53,797 nucleotides of DNA, taken from DATCIH01 sp036507955 (GTDB lineage Bacteria > Bacillota > Clostridia > Clostridiales > Clostridiaceae). The DNA lies in NCBI GenBank assembly GCA_036507955.1, contig DATCIH010000074.1, positions 1 through 53,797 of the forward strand, given 5' to 3'. Below, piece after piece: positions 8,589 to 17,565 of this stretch. Both the position numbers and the translations under genes were made by a program. The stretch's first letter is position 1, and each line of letters begins with the position of its first letter. The notes below the pieces were generated by a model. It had not been told where the DNA came from and did not search any database. It worked only from the letters and a program-made list of their open reading frames with translations.

Positions 8589-9698
8589 ATGGAATTTAGA
8601 GATTTTGGGAAAACTGGTTTAAAAACCTCCATTCTTGGGTTTGGTGGATTTCATCTTGTGGAAATTCCAGTAAAAGAGGCAGGATATTTGCTTAATAGTT
8701 ACCTAGACGCGGGTGGAAACTATATTGAAACTGCCGCTTCCTATGGGAAAGGGGAATCTGAGAGAAAAATTGGCAACTCAATTATGAATAGGCGAAATGA
8801 ATTCATTTTAGTTTCAAAAACAGGAGAACGCAAAAAGGAAGCGTCCGCCGCCCAAATTGACTTATCCCTTAAAAACTTAAAAACCGACCATTTAGATTGC
8901 ATATTGATGCATGGTGTTTCCTCTATGGAGGATTTGGATACCATATTATCAGAAGGAGGAGCACTTCAGGCTGCCCTTGAAGCAAAAAAAGCAGGTAAGG
9001 TACGCTTTATAGGGATCTCTATGCACGGCTGGCCTGGCACTCTTATAGAAGCTTTAAATAGATATAAATTTGATGCGGTAATGTCTACCATAAACTATTA
9101 TGATAGATTTAATTTCCCAGAGATAGAGGGGAAGCTTCTTCCCCTTGCACAGGAAAAGGGGGCGGCTGTGATACTTATGAAGCCCATCGCTGATGGTTTT
9201 CTTTACAAAGGCGCAGAGCAGGCCTTTCATTATGCTTTTAGCCAGAAGGTTTCAGTGGTAGTAACCGGCATGAACAACAGACGTATGCTAGAAACTGATT
9301 TGAAGTATGCCCAGAACTTTGTACCTATGACAGAGGGAGAAAAGGAGCAGTTATTTAAAAATGCTTCTGAGCTTGGGAATTATGTTTGCAGACAATGTGG
9401 CAAGTGCAGTTGCCCTCAAGGTATCAATATACCTGAGGTTTTTGCTTGTGAAGGTTATTTTGATAGGCAAATGTCAAGAGGAGAGGTACAAGATACTGCA
9501 GAATATGCCTTAATGGAGAGGTTAAGATTTTGGTTTGGTCAAAAGGAACTTGGGCGAGCTCGCTACGAAAAACTTCGGGTAAAAGCTGATGTTTGTAATC
9601 AATGTGGGGAGTGCCTAAAACAGTGTCCTTATAATATTGATATTCCAAACAAAATGCATATCTGTGACTATAAATTGGCAGGTAGAAATATCTATTGA
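8589..9698 (+). CDS. Aldo/keto reductase with C-terminal 4Fe-4S domain
   Basis: The protein has 369 residues. The first 260 form an aldo/keto reductase barrel: GNYIETAASYGKGESE supplies the catalytic Asp/Tyr region, VSKTGERK the Lys and LMHGV the His. The tail carries a ferredoxin-like domain with CRQCGKCSCPQGINIP (about 267) and CNQCGECLKQCPYNIDIP (about 336), each ending in a Cys-Pro. This matches the COG1453 group of predicted oxidoreductases, in which electrons may pass through iron-sulfur clusters rather than directly from NADPH. It follows the UROD-like gene by 22 bases and ends at a terminator. The substrate is unknown. Confidence 0.87.
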   Translation: MEFRDFGKTGLKTSILGFGGFHLVEIPVKEAGYLLNSYLDAGGNYIETAASYGKGESERKIGNSIMNRRNEFILVSKTGERKKEASAAQIDLSLKNLKTDHLDCILMHGVSSMEDLDTILSEGGALQAALEAKKAGKVRFIGISMHGWPGTLIEALNRYKFDAVMSTINYYDRFNFPEIEGKLLPLAQEKGAAVILMKPIADGFLYKGAEQAFHYAFSQKVSVVVTGMNNRRMLETDLKYAQNFVPMTEGEKEQLFKNASELGNYVCRQCGKCSCPQGINIPEVFACEGYFDRQMSRGEVQDTAEYALMERLRFWFGQKELGRARYEKLRVKADVCNQCGECLKQCPYNIDIPNKMHICDYKLAGRNIY

Positions 9699-9717
9699 TG
9701 AAGGAAAAGTTCATATT

Positions 9718-9747
9718 AAAAAAGCAGGAATTAGTTCCTGCTTTTTT
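9718..9747 (+). terminator. Rho-independent terminator after the aldo/keto reductase
   Basis: Perfect arms AAAAAAGCAGGAA and TTCCTGCTTTTTT with loop TTAG give the stem and the T-run together. Confidence 0.92.
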
Positions 9748-9815
9748 AATGTGTATTATTATATAACTGTAAAATATCCTGGATTTAAGATTAACGGAAC
9801 AACTATATGTTGTAT

Positions 9816-10919
9816 TTACTTTCCGCCAGCTATATCTTTCTTAAGTACAACATAGCTTGGAGGTTGTCTTAAGTAAGAATAATCTCCACTTTTAAACTCT
9901 AAAAACATATATTTTGAGCCATTAATTTCTCTTATATTATATTTACTTGCAGTATGGTCACCCAGATGTGATACAACGCCTTTTGACCATAACAGCCAAG
10001 GAGTTGGAATTGTTGTATCAGTATTAGTTTCATTATTGTATAATTCTCTCATATTTCCATTCTCAAAAAATATAATTTCTTTTAATAATAACTCACCCTT
10101 CCATATTTGTTTATTGGGCTTGAACTTTTCAGGAGAGCTGACGAAATCAACAGATGTCCATCTTCCTAAAACATCAGAATCAGTAGCAAACCCTAAACTA
10201 ATCGTATCAACTTTTCTATTTACCTCTAATAGAGTTACAGGTACTGTAATAACTGTTGCTATAAAGATGAGAGTAATAAAGGTTACTATGAAAAGCTTTT
10301 TATATAAGGGGTTTTCATTATCTACAATATCATACTTTGGTAACTTAACCCTTGAATATATCCTAAGCGACAAGGAAAGTATTATATTATAAAAAATTTC
10401 TAATACAATAATAATGCAAATTTTATTAAATTCATTAAAATACCATCTAAAAATGATAAAAAAGAACCCGCATATTATAATTGATAATAGAAATACCCAA
10501 TTTCCCAAAGTCTTAAATTGCTTTTTTAAGGAAGCCTTTCTACGACATATAGGTATTGCTAAAAAAATTGCAATAGTGAAAGAAAATATAGAAATAGTTC
10601 CTATAAAAGCAAAGAACATAAATATTTTGGCTCTAAATATACCTAACATTATTCCTATTAAAAGTATTATTACAGCTACGATCAATGTTTTTTCAGTAAT
10701 ATTTCTTTTAATTCTTCTCATAAGCTTAATAGGAAGCTTTTCTACTTCATCAAATTTTACATCTTTATTATGAGTTATAATTTCTTCCTGAAGTTTATTA
10801 AGAGTTAACTTGCAATCATCACAATTTTTAATATGCGTCTCTATAAGATTATTAGTTTGCTCACTTGTAAGCTTTTCAATATATAAGGGTATCAAATCTT
10901 TTATTACATCACAATCCAT
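9816..10919 (-). CDS. Zinc-finger transmembrane anti-sigma factor
   Basis: The protein has 367 residues. The N-terminus has the ZAS anti-sigma zinc site: Cys3, then ETHIKNCDDC giving His29, Cys33 and Cys36. After a linker come about four to five transmembrane segments (roughly 75-240), then an extracytoplasmic C-terminal domain of about 120 residues containing GRWTSVDFVSSPEKF, which may sense the signal. Its ATG overlaps the last base of the sigma gene's stop codon (TAATG), and GGAGG sits inside the end of the sigma gene, so the pair is translationally coupled at matched levels. It should hold the adjacent ECF sigma factor at the membrane until a signal arrives. The signal is unknown. Confidence 0.85.
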   Translation of the reverse strand: MDCDVIKDLIPLYIEKLTSEQTNNLIETHIKNCDDCKLTLNKLQEEIITHNKDVKFDEVEKLPIKLMRRIKRNITEKTLIVAVIILLIGIMLGIFRAKIFMFFAFIGTISIFSFTIAIFLAIPICRRKASLKKQFKTLGNWVFLLSIIICGFFFIIFRWYFNEFNKICIIIVLEIFYNIILSLSLRIYSRVKLPKYDIVDNENPLYKKLFIVTFITLIFIATVITVPVTLLEVNRKVDTISLGFATDSDVLGRWTSVDFVSSPEKFKPNKQIWKGELLLKEIIFFENGNMRELYNNETNTDTTIPTPWLLWSKGVVSHLGDHTASKYNIREINGSKYMFLEFKSGDYSYLRQPPSYVVLKKDIAGGK

Positions 10920-11422
10920 TATAAAACCTCCTCTTCACTACTTATTAATAAATCTTTTAATTGTAACTTTGCTCTATAGAAATTAGTTCTTGCCCAACCT
11001 TCACTATGCTTGAACATAGCTCCAATTTCTCTAAAACTAAGTTTCTGAAATGCTCGTAAAAATATTATCTCTCTATACTGCTCTTTTAGTTTGTATATAG
11101 CTTTAATTAAGTTTAAACTTTTATCTTTTCTTTCAAAAATTATATCTGGTGTACTTAATAAAGTTAAACCATTATTTTCGTTCATGGAGGTTGTCTGTTC
11201 TTTTCGTATCTTTGATAGATGCTTCAAATAAACATTCTTGCCGATTTGGTATAACCATGTTGACACTTTTGAATCACCTTTAAATCTAAAAATAGACTTG
11301 AAAGCTTGATAGAAAGTTTCTTGAAGTAGGTCCTCAGCTAAATATTTATCGCCACTTATGTAAAGTAAATATTTATATAATTGCTTTGAATATAAACTAT
11401 AAAGTTGTTCAAAATCTTTCAC
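10919..11422 (-). CDS. ECF-type sigma-70 factor
   Basis: This is a 167-residue sigma factor with region 2 (YLAEDLLQETFYQAFKSI, then KVSTWLYQIGKNVYLKHL) and region 4 (LKEQYREIIFLRAFQKLSFR, EIGAMFKHSEGWARTNFYRA). It lacks regions 1 and 3, as ECF factors do. The start is a GTG six bases after GGAGGT. The next gene on the same transcript is its ZAS-type anti-sigma factor. ECF factors usually activate their own promoter, but a clear AAC/CGT promoter pair could not be picked out by eye upstream. The regulon is unknown; the neighbouring efflux modules are possible members. Confidence 0.9.
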   Translation of the reverse strand: MKDFEQLYSLYSKQLYKYLLYISGDKYLAEDLLQETFYQAFKSIFRFKGDSKVSTWLYQIGKNVYLKHLSKIRKEQTTSMNENNGLTLLSTPDIIFERKDKSLNLIKAIYKLKEQYREIIFLRAFQKLSFREIGAMFKHSEGWARTNFYRAKLQLKDLLISSEEEVL

Positions 11423-11496
11423 TCCACTACCTCCATTCTATCTATTAGTCTCAAAAAACACGTTTTCGTTATAATATTCTAACAAAAAACATTATA

Positions 11497-11530
11497 ATTT
11501 TAAGGGAAGCCAGTTGGCTTCCCTTAAAAT
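11497..11530 (-). terminator. Terminator-like hairpin after the NarL-type regulator
   Basis: A 15-base perfect inverted repeat (AATTTTAAGGGAAGCC-type arm, loop AGTT) lies 12 bases beyond the regulator's stop. On the minus strand the arm ends in AAAAT and is followed by an AT-rich stretch with GTTTTTTG. The stem is strong and the T-run is imperfect. Confidence 0.7.
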
Positions 11531-11542
11531 TAGTTTCCTAGC

Positions 11543-12163
11543 CTATTTATTCTTATAATAAAATATAGCTAGTTGCGTTCTATCCCGTAATTTCAGCTTT
11601 TCTAGAATAATGCTTATAGAATTTCTAACGGTACCCTCCCCTAAATGAAGGGAGTTCGCTATTTCCTTATTACTCAGCCCTTCTGCCACAACGGTGATTA
11701 TCTCCAGTTCCTTTTCACTGATGCCAAAGGAGGAAAAATCAACTTTATTGTTACTATTAATAAGGGATGGAATTTTTGAAACAATATCCTCGCCAAAAAC
11801 ACTTTGTCCAATATATACAGCCTTTAAGGAGGGAACAATACTTTCAAAATTCTGCTTTATTATATATCCTTTAGCTCCAATTTTCAGAGCTTTGATTATA
11901 TACTCATTATCTGAAAAGGTAGTTAAAAATAGTATTTTTGCGTTTTTGTCTTTTTTTAATATGGTATCTCCAGCTTCTAGACCTGTCATAGTATCCATTC
12001 TTATATCCATTAATAATATATCAGGCTTTAAGCTGTTATATAAGTCAATGGCCTCAAGGCCATTGAGACCTGTACCTACCACAGAAATATCTAAATCAGC
12101 TTCTAATATGGTTTTAAGGGATACACATACTAATTTATCATCATCAACAACTAATACCCTCAT
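11543..12163 (-). CDS. NarL/FixJ response regulator (LnrK-like)
   Basis: The protein has 206 residues. The receiver shows VVDDDK at 5-10 and the phosphoacceptor Asp53 in LLMDIRMD. A LuxR-type HTH occupies about 137-200 (ISEKELEIITVVAEGLSNKE, IANSLHLGEGTVRNSISIIL). It is transcribed after the kinase with 27 bases between them. The pair is divergent from an ATPase and two ABC-2 permeases, the arrangement expected for a linearmycin-type resistance system, where LnrK activates the transporter genes. The family call is firm; the lnr assignment is from gene content. Confidence 0.88.
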   Translation of the reverse strand: MRVLVVDDDKLVCVSLKTILEADLDISVVGTGLNGLEAIDLYNSLKPDILLMDIRMDTMTGLEAGDTILKKDKNAKILFLTTFSDNEYIIKALKIGAKGYIIKQNFESIVPSLKAVYIGQSVFGEDIVSKIPSLINSNNKVDFSSFGISEKELEIITVVAEGLSNKEIANSLHLGEGTVRNSISIILEKLKLRDRTQLAIFYYKNK

Positions 12164-12190
12164 AGCTTTTTACCAATCCTTTCTAAATAG

Positions 12191-13252
12191 TTAGCTTTTG
12201 GGAATTGAAATAAATATCCTAAACCCTTTGTCCCAGCTTATATTAACATTACCTCCAGCCCCAGTTACTCTGTCTTTAATGTTCTTTATTCCTATGCCAT
12301 TTTCACTATTGTAACTGCTTTTCGTTCCATTATCATGTATGACTAATTGATAAAGCGCCGGATGTTCACGAATTATTATAGAAACCCTTGTAGCATTAGA
12401 ATGATTTATAATATTTGATAAAGCTTCTTTTGTAACAGCGATAAAGCAGTACTTTAGATTCTTTTCTAAATTTGCTTCCACATCATAATCAAATTTAACA
12501 GGGCAGAATTTAAAATTATTAATTAAAGTCTGAAGTTCAATATGTAGATCTATAGATTCCTCATGTAAATCATGCACGCTGCTCCTTATGCTGTCCATAG
12601 CTTCCGAAAGGGTATATTTTATTGAAGTTAAACTTTCTTTTGTATCTTTTTCTTTGTTTAAGGCAAGTAAAGCCCCAATTTGAAGGATCGATCTAGTTAG
12701 CATGTGCCCTACATTATCGTGGATATCTCTCGCTATTCTGTTTCGTTCCTTTAAGGTGGCAAGATTGATTTCATAATCCTGTTTTCCCATAAGCTCTTTA
12801 TTCTTATTTTCCAACTTCAAGGATATTTCTTTAGTATTATCCCTAAACTTAAAAAACTCTTCTTTTACCTTTTCTAGGGAAATAGTCCGATATTTTAATA
12901 AATATGCAATTAGGATGAACACTGGTATTGAAACCCTTGAAAAGGAAAGCATTTCATTAATATTAGCTATAAAGGGGAGAATTCCCACTAACCATATCCA
13001 TTTATTTTTTAATAATAAAATATCATAGCATATAAGGGGAAGGAAAAATAAAAAAGTGGGCTCAAGAAAGCAAATAATCGAATATATAACGAATATGACT
13101 ATTATAAGGCTATCGTTTTCCAAGTAACTTAAAGTGGCACTAAAGGTGATAGCTACTAAAATTGGTATGATCATGTATAGGTTATATACATTAGGGATGT
13201 ATAGAGTGAAACAAAATATAATAATGATCAGTTTATCAATTAACTTATTCAT
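12191..13252 (-). CDS. NarL-type sensor histidine kinase (LnrJ-like)
   Basis: About 353 residues. The N-terminal 125 residues contain five or so transmembrane helices with almost no external loops. Then come a coiled-coil linker, the HisKA_3 box (RNRIARDIHDNVGHMLTRSI, with the phosphoacceptor His in RDIHDN) and a HATPase domain (DNGTKSSYNSENGIGIKNIK). Kinases with buried sensor domains of this type detect membrane-active compounds. The ATG at 13252 is chosen over an in-frame TTG at 13264, because the AAAGG lies only one base from that TTG. It is divergent from the ABC operon, with about 215 bases of shared control region. Confidence 0.85.
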   Translation of the reverse strand: MNKLIDKLIIIIFCFTLYIPNVYNLYMIIPILVAITFSATLSYLENDSLIIVIFVIYSIICFLEPTFLFFLPLICYDILLLKNKWIWLVGILPFIANINEMLSFSRVSIPVFILIAYLLKYRTISLEKVKEEFFKFRDNTKEISLKLENKNKELMGKQDYEINLATLKERNRIARDIHDNVGHMLTRSILQIGALLALNKEKDTKESLTSIKYTLSEAMDSIRSSVHDLHEESIDLHIELQTLINNFKFCPVKFDYDVEANLEKNLKYCFIAVTKEALSNIINHSNATRVSIIIREHPALYQLVIHDNGTKSSYNSENGIGIKNIKDRVTGAGGNVNISWDKGFRIFISIPKS

Positions 13253-13468
13253 ATAATCTACCAAACCTTTGTTTTTTAGAGAAGGCTACCAGGAACTATT
13301 CCTTATAGACTTCACATATAAACTCTAACACATAATTTCCCAGCACTCAAGTTGGATTATTACATTTGTCATATTAATTGGGATTCTAATCACTTACAAA
13401 AGCTATATAGAAGTAATAAAATAAAGATATTAAATAAACTTTGTTAATTAATAATCGGAGGGATCAAT

Positions 13469-14401
13469 ATGGTAATCAAAGTGAAAAACCTAGTAAAAAG
13501 ATATGGTGATCTAATAGCACTAGATCACTTTAATATGGAAGTAAAGGAAGGAGAGATTTTAGGGCTACTCGGGCCCAATGGCTCAGGAAAAACAACAGCA
13601 ATAAATTGTATTTTATCTCTTCTCAAATATGACAAAGGTAGCATAGAAATCTTTAATAAACCAATGTCCCCAGACGCTTATGATATTAAACGTGATATTG
13701 GTATAGTCATGCAGAATGTTGCAGTATTCGATGAACTTACTGTAATTGAGAATATTGATTATTTCTGTGGACTTTATATTGAAGATAAGAAAAAACGTAT
13801 TGCCCTTGTAGAGGAGGCATTGGACTTTGTAGGTCTGAAGGATTTTAGAAAATTTTATCCTAAAAAGTTAAGCGGAGGGTTATTGCGTAGATTAAATATT
13901 GCTTGCGGCGTTGCGCATAAACCCAAGCTTATTATATTAGATGAGCCCACAGTAGCCGTAGACCCACAAAGCCGAAACAATATACTAGAGGGTATACTAA
14001 AGCTTAATAGAGAGGGTGCCACAATCGTATATACCTCCCACTATATGGAAGAGGTTGAACAAATCTGTAGTAGGATATTAATTATGGACAATGGAAAGAC
14101 AATAGCAACAGGTACCAATGACGAATTAAAAGGTATGATTAAAACTGGTGAAAAAATCACGATTGAACTATTTAAAATTGATAACAGCATTTTAGAGCAG
14201 GTTAGAATCCTTCCTAATATAATCTCCGCAGAATTAAATGGTAATGTGCTAATTGTAAAATCCAACAGAGGTAAAAACAATCTAATCGAATTGCTAGATT
14301 ATTTAAAAGCAAAAGATATTATGCTTGGAAAGATTTACTCAGAACCACCAACTCTAAATGATGTTTTCTTAGAGATAACAGGTAAGGAACTAAGAGATTA
14401 A
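13469..14401 (+). CDS. ABC-2 type transporter ATPase (LnrL-like)
   Basis: The protein has 310 residues. Walker A is GPNGSGKTT (35-43), the signature is LSGGLLRRLNIA, Walker B is LIILDEPTVAVDPQ, and the C-terminal extension ends NDVFLEITGKELRD as in DrrA/NatA-type ATPases. The signature has Leu-Leu where Gln/Met is usual; this occurs in some drug exporters. GGAGGG lies 7 bases before the ATG. Twelve bases separate it from the first permease, so the three genes form one operon. The likely role is export or membrane clearance of a lipophilic antibiotic, inferred by analogy with B. subtilis lnrL. Confidence 0.9.
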   Translation: MVIKVKNLVKRYGDLIALDHFNMEVKEGEILGLLGPNGSGKTTAINCILSLLKYDKGSIEIFNKPMSPDAYDIKRDIGIVMQNVAVFDELTVIENIDYFCGLYIEDKKKRIALVEEALDFVGLKDFRKFYPKKLSGGLLRRLNIACGVAHKPKLIILDEPTVAVDPQSRNNILEGILKLNREGATIVYTSHYMEEVEQICSRILIMDNGKTIATGTNDELKGMIKTGEKITIELFKIDNSILEQVRILPNIISAELNGNVLIVKSNRGKNNLIELLDYLKAKDIMLGKIYSEPPTLNDVFLEITGKELRD

Positions 14402-14413
14402 AGGAGGGGTATT

Positions 14414-15565
14414 ATGTTTATTCATAATTATATATATAGATTAAAATGTATTGTAAGAGACAAGCAAATGCTATTTTGGACACTATTATTTCCAATAGTG
14501 CTTGCCACTTTATTCAATTTAGCTGTTTCAAACCTATCAATAGCAGAAAAATTTACTAAAATCGATATAGGGATAATAAATGATGCCCAGTACAATAAAA
14601 ACACGGATTTCATAAAAGCTATTTCTGCTGTTTCAAGTTCTAATAAAAATGGAAGTAAGAACACTCTGTTTCAGGTTACCTATACCTCAAAGGAACATGC
14701 GGATAAACTACTCCAAGATAGTAAGCTTGAAGGCTACATCTATTTTGATAATGGGTTAAAGCTTGTAGTTAAAGAGTCTGGCTTAAATCAAACTATAATA
14801 AAAGGATTTTTGGATGACTTTAAACAATCCTCCTCTACAATAGTAACAGTTTTAAGTAGTAATCCTAATGCCACCACAGGACTTCTACAGGATATATCGA
14901 GTAGAAAAGATTATCTTAAAGAGGTTTCAGTAAGTAAGGCAGCTCCGGATACTACAGTAAACTATTTCTATAGTTTAATTGGAATGGCTTGCCTTTATGG
15001 GAGCTTTTGGGGCCTAAAAGAAGTGGTTGCCATCCAAGCTAATCTATCTCCTCAGGGAGCAAGGGTTAACATGGCTCCTACACATAAATTAAAAGTATTT
15101 GCTATATCTATTCTGGCAGCAGCTTCCGTGCAACTTCTAGAGATTTTTGTACTACTTGTATATTTGATTTTCATAATAAAAGTAAATTTTGGAGCACAGA
15201 TAGGATACGTTTCATTAACCTGTGTTATTGGAACAATTACAGGAGTAACCTTTGGTGCTTGCATTGCTTCAATAATTAAGAAAGGAGAGGGTATAAAAAT
15301 AGGAATTCTCATTGGCTTTACTATGATGATGTCCTTTTTGTCAGGGATGATGTTCGAGAATATGAAATATATTATCAGCACGTATTGCCCAATTTTAGGG
15401 TATCTTAATCCTGTAAATCTAATAACCGATGCCCTTTATTCGCTATATTATTATAATACTCACGCTCATTTTTTCAACGATTTAATTTGTCTTTGCGCTT
15501 TCATAGCTCTTTTTAGCACAATTACTTACTTGGTTTTAAGGAGGCAGAAATATGCAAGTCTATAA
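14414..15565 (+). CDS. ABC-2 permease, first subunit (LnrM-like)
   Basis: This 383-residue membrane protein has an N-terminal helix (about 18-38), a large external domain (about 45-185) and five or six C-terminal helices, the YhgE/ABC2_membrane_3 layout. GGAGGGG directly precedes the ATG. Its 3' end overlaps the second permease by 14 bases, so they are translationally coupled. Length and order match the LnrM subunit of linearmycin resistance transporters. The pairing of two unequal half permeases with one ATPase is visible; the substrate is inferred. Confidence 0.82.
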   Translation: MFIHNYIYRLKCIVRDKQMLFWTLLFPIVLATLFNLAVSNLSIAEKFTKIDIGIINDAQYNKNTDFIKAISAVSSSNKNGSKNTLFQVTYTSKEHADKLLQDSKLEGYIYFDNGLKLVVKESGLNQTIIKGFLDDFKQSSSTIVTVLSSNPNATTGLLQDISSRKDYLKEVSVSKAAPDTTVNYFYSLIGMACLYGSFWGLKEVVAIQANLSPQGARVNMAPTHKLKVFAISILAAASVQLLEIFVLLVYLIFIIKVNFGAQIGYVSLTCVIGTITGVTFGACIASIIKKGEGIKIGILIGFTMMMSFLSGMMFENMKYIISTYCPILGYLNPVNLITDALYSLYYYNTHAHFFNDLICLCAFIALFSTITYLVLRRQKYASL

Positions 15566-16718
15566 AGCTTTTTTCAAAGTAATATATAAAAATTTATCTC
15601 AAATAATGATTTATGTGGTAATATTTCTATTCTTTGCAATAGTTCTATCTGCTACTTATACTGATCCTTTAAATAAAAATTTCACCCAGACCAAAGTAAA
15701 TATAGCTTTTATAAACCAGGATACAAATTCAAAGCTTTTGGAAGGCTTTAAGGCTTACCTAAGTAAAAATGCTAATATTGTTAATATTAAGGATGATACC
15801 CAAAAGCTACAGGATGCTTTGTTCTTCAGAAAGGTAGAATATATAGTGAAAGTACCTAAGGGGTTTACGGAAGGTTTGTTAAATGGAAAAGACGTAGTTC
15901 TTGAGAAAACCACCCTGCCAAACTCTGCAAGTGGCATATATATGGATAATATTATTAATAAATATCTAAATACCTCAAAAACCTATACCTCAAATATAAA
16001 GGATTTATCACAGGAACAACTTGTAAGCTATCTAGATAAAGATTTATCACAAAAAACTGAGGTTAAACTTATCAGCTCCGGTAACCCAAACATGAATAGT
16101 GAAAGGCCTAGCTATTATTATAACTATTTAGCTTATTCCTTGTTTGCCATACTCATTTTAGGGGTTTGTTCTGTTATGATTGTCTTTAATGATACAGATC
16201 TAAAGAAGCGAAACCTTTGTTCCCCAGTAAAGTTAAGAAACATGAATTTACAAATGATACTAGGTAACTTAAGTTTTGCAATACTCACTTGGCTAGTCAT
16301 GATTTTTGCTAGCTTTATCATGTATGGAAGTTATATGTTCACGCCAAACGGATTACTCCTACTATTAAATTCCTTTGTTTTCACCTTGGCAGCTTTAAGT
16401 ATTAGCTTTTTAATTGGAAATATAGTAAGTAGCAAAGGGGCAATGTCCGCAGTAGCTAATGTTTTTTCCTTAGGAACATGTTTTATAAGTGGGGTATTTG
16501 TCCCACAGGCATTACTAGGCAAAAATGTTTTAAGAATTGCAAGCTTTACACCTACCTATTGGTTTGTAAAAGCTAACAACGATATTGTTAAAATGGTAAA
16601 TTTCAAAATGGAAAATCTTTTAGGTTTATTTACAGATATGTTTGTAGTATTAATTTTTGCTGTAGCAATCCTTGCAGTTACATTAGTTGTTATAAAACAA
16701 AAAAGAATAAGTGTGTAA
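15552..16718 (+). CDS. ABC-2 permease, second subunit (LnrN-like)
   Basis: This 388-residue protein has the same topology as the preceding permease: one helix near residues 17-37, an external domain of about 160 residues, then six helices (GVCSVMIVFNDTDLKKRNL region, FISGVFVPQALLG near the end). The ATG lies inside the end of the previous gene with GGAGG ahead. It ends 11 bases from a convergent gene and no hairpin terminator is visible, so transcripts may run into the opposite gene. It is the last gene of the lnrLMN-like operon. Confidence 0.82.
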   Translation: MQVYKAFFKVIYKNLSQIMIYVVIFLFFAIVLSATYTDPLNKNFTQTKVNIAFINQDTNSKLLEGFKAYLSKNANIVNIKDDTQKLQDALFFRKVEYIVKVPKGFTEGLLNGKDVVLEKTTLPNSASGIYMDNIINKYLNTSKTYTSNIKDLSQEQLVSYLDKDLSQKTEVKLISSGNPNMNSERPSYYYNYLAYSLFAILILGVCSVMIVFNDTDLKKRNLCSPVKLRNMNLQMILGNLSFAILTWLVMIFASFIMYGSYMFTPNGLLLLLNSFVFTLAALSISFLIGNIVSSKGAMSAVANVFSLGTCFISGVFVPQALLGKNVLRIASFTPTYWFVKANNDIVKMVNFKMENLLGLFTDMFVVLIFAVAILAVTLVVIKQKRISV

Positions 16719-16729
16719 TGCGTCATCGT

Positions 16730-17476
16730 CTAACCCATGGAGACAAACTGAATTTCATGCTTAAAATTATAAGGCGTAATGAAATCCAGTAGATTATTTC
16801 CCTCCAAAAGGAGTGCGGTACGATTTTCATTGGAAATAGTTTGGAAAAGCTGAATATTCAAAGTAGTAATATCACTTTTCCTAATGATTTTCCATATCCC
16901 TTGGACAAAGCCATCAATAAGTATTGTGGCTTGTATTAGTCCATTTTTATTAAAAACTCGAGCTTGATTCTCCTTGGTTATTATACGAGTTCTGTCAAAA
17001 TGTGAGAGGAGAATATTATCAAACTCAGCTATAAAACGAGGGGGAGAGGGTGTACTTTTATCTGGTCTAGGAGAAGCTGGTAAATCGAAGAGTTCCTTTC
17101 CTTCCTTGTTTAGAAAAGTGCAGAGGTTAGGACGTAACTTCTCTATTTCCACACTAAGTCTAGTTAGACCAGACCATACTTGAATATCCTTAACCGTAGC
17201 AGGTCCAAAGGCAGCAAGATAACTAATTAACATATCTTTTAATGATGAGTCTTGTGCTAGAGAGCATTTAAGCCAAACCTCCCCAGAAGTGTGAATTGCT
17301 TCACCCCCTTTACCCCAAATGCCACGAGGTGAAACCTGAACAAGGGGGACTAAGTTTCGGATTACATTTGCTAGAAGAAATTGACGTGCTAAAAATGCAC
17401 GGTTAAGGGATACATTGTCCAATACCTCTTTATTTGTGAAAGCATTATCTTTAGATTCTTGTAATATATCACCCAT
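16730..17476 (-). CDS. AlkZ-like winged-helix protein, apparently internally deleted
   Basis: The C-terminal 200 residues match the HTH_42/AlkZ family of winged-helix DNA glycosylase-like proteins: VPLVQVSPRGIWGKGGEAIH, YLAAFGPATVKDIQVWSGLT, ELFDLPASPRPD and EFDNILLSHFDRTR. Family members are usually about 360-400 residues; this one is 248. The N-terminal signature LNRAFLARQFLL is joined directly to the LVPLVQV block, so roughly 110 residues that normally lie between appear to be missing in frame. The ATG at 17476 is chosen because AAGGGGGG lies 9 bases ahead; an earlier in-frame ATG at 17500 lacks this. It could be a decaying gene. The family call is good; activity is doubtful. Confidence 0.65.
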   Translation of the reverse strand: MGDILQESKDNAFTNKEVLDNVSLNRAFLARQFLLANVIRNLVPLVQVSPRGIWGKGGEAIHTSGEVWLKCSLAQDSSLKDMLISYLAAFGPATVKDIQVWSGLTRLSVEIEKLRPNLCTFLNKEGKELFDLPASPRPDKSTPSPPRFIAEFDNILLSHFDRTRIITKENQARVFNKNGLIQATILIDGFVQGIWKIIRKSDITTLNIQLFQTISNENRTALLLEGNNLLDFITPYNFKHEIQFVSMG

Positions 17477-17565
17477 GTAAGTTCCCCCCTTAAAACGCAT
17501 CTAGTAGCTCTAACTGGTTTAATATTTAAGATTATACTCTATGTGTTAGCATAAACAAACATTTA

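Noticed and set aside
10036..10773. Plus-strand open frames of about 118 and 119 codons
   Set aside because: They lie antisense inside the anti-sigma gene, have no ribosome site and no family likeness.
13291..13303. Dyad AGGAACTATTCCT between the LnrJ-like and LnrL-like genes
   Set aside because: Only a 5-bp arm; too short to call as an operator without comparison, so kept only as a note in the findings.
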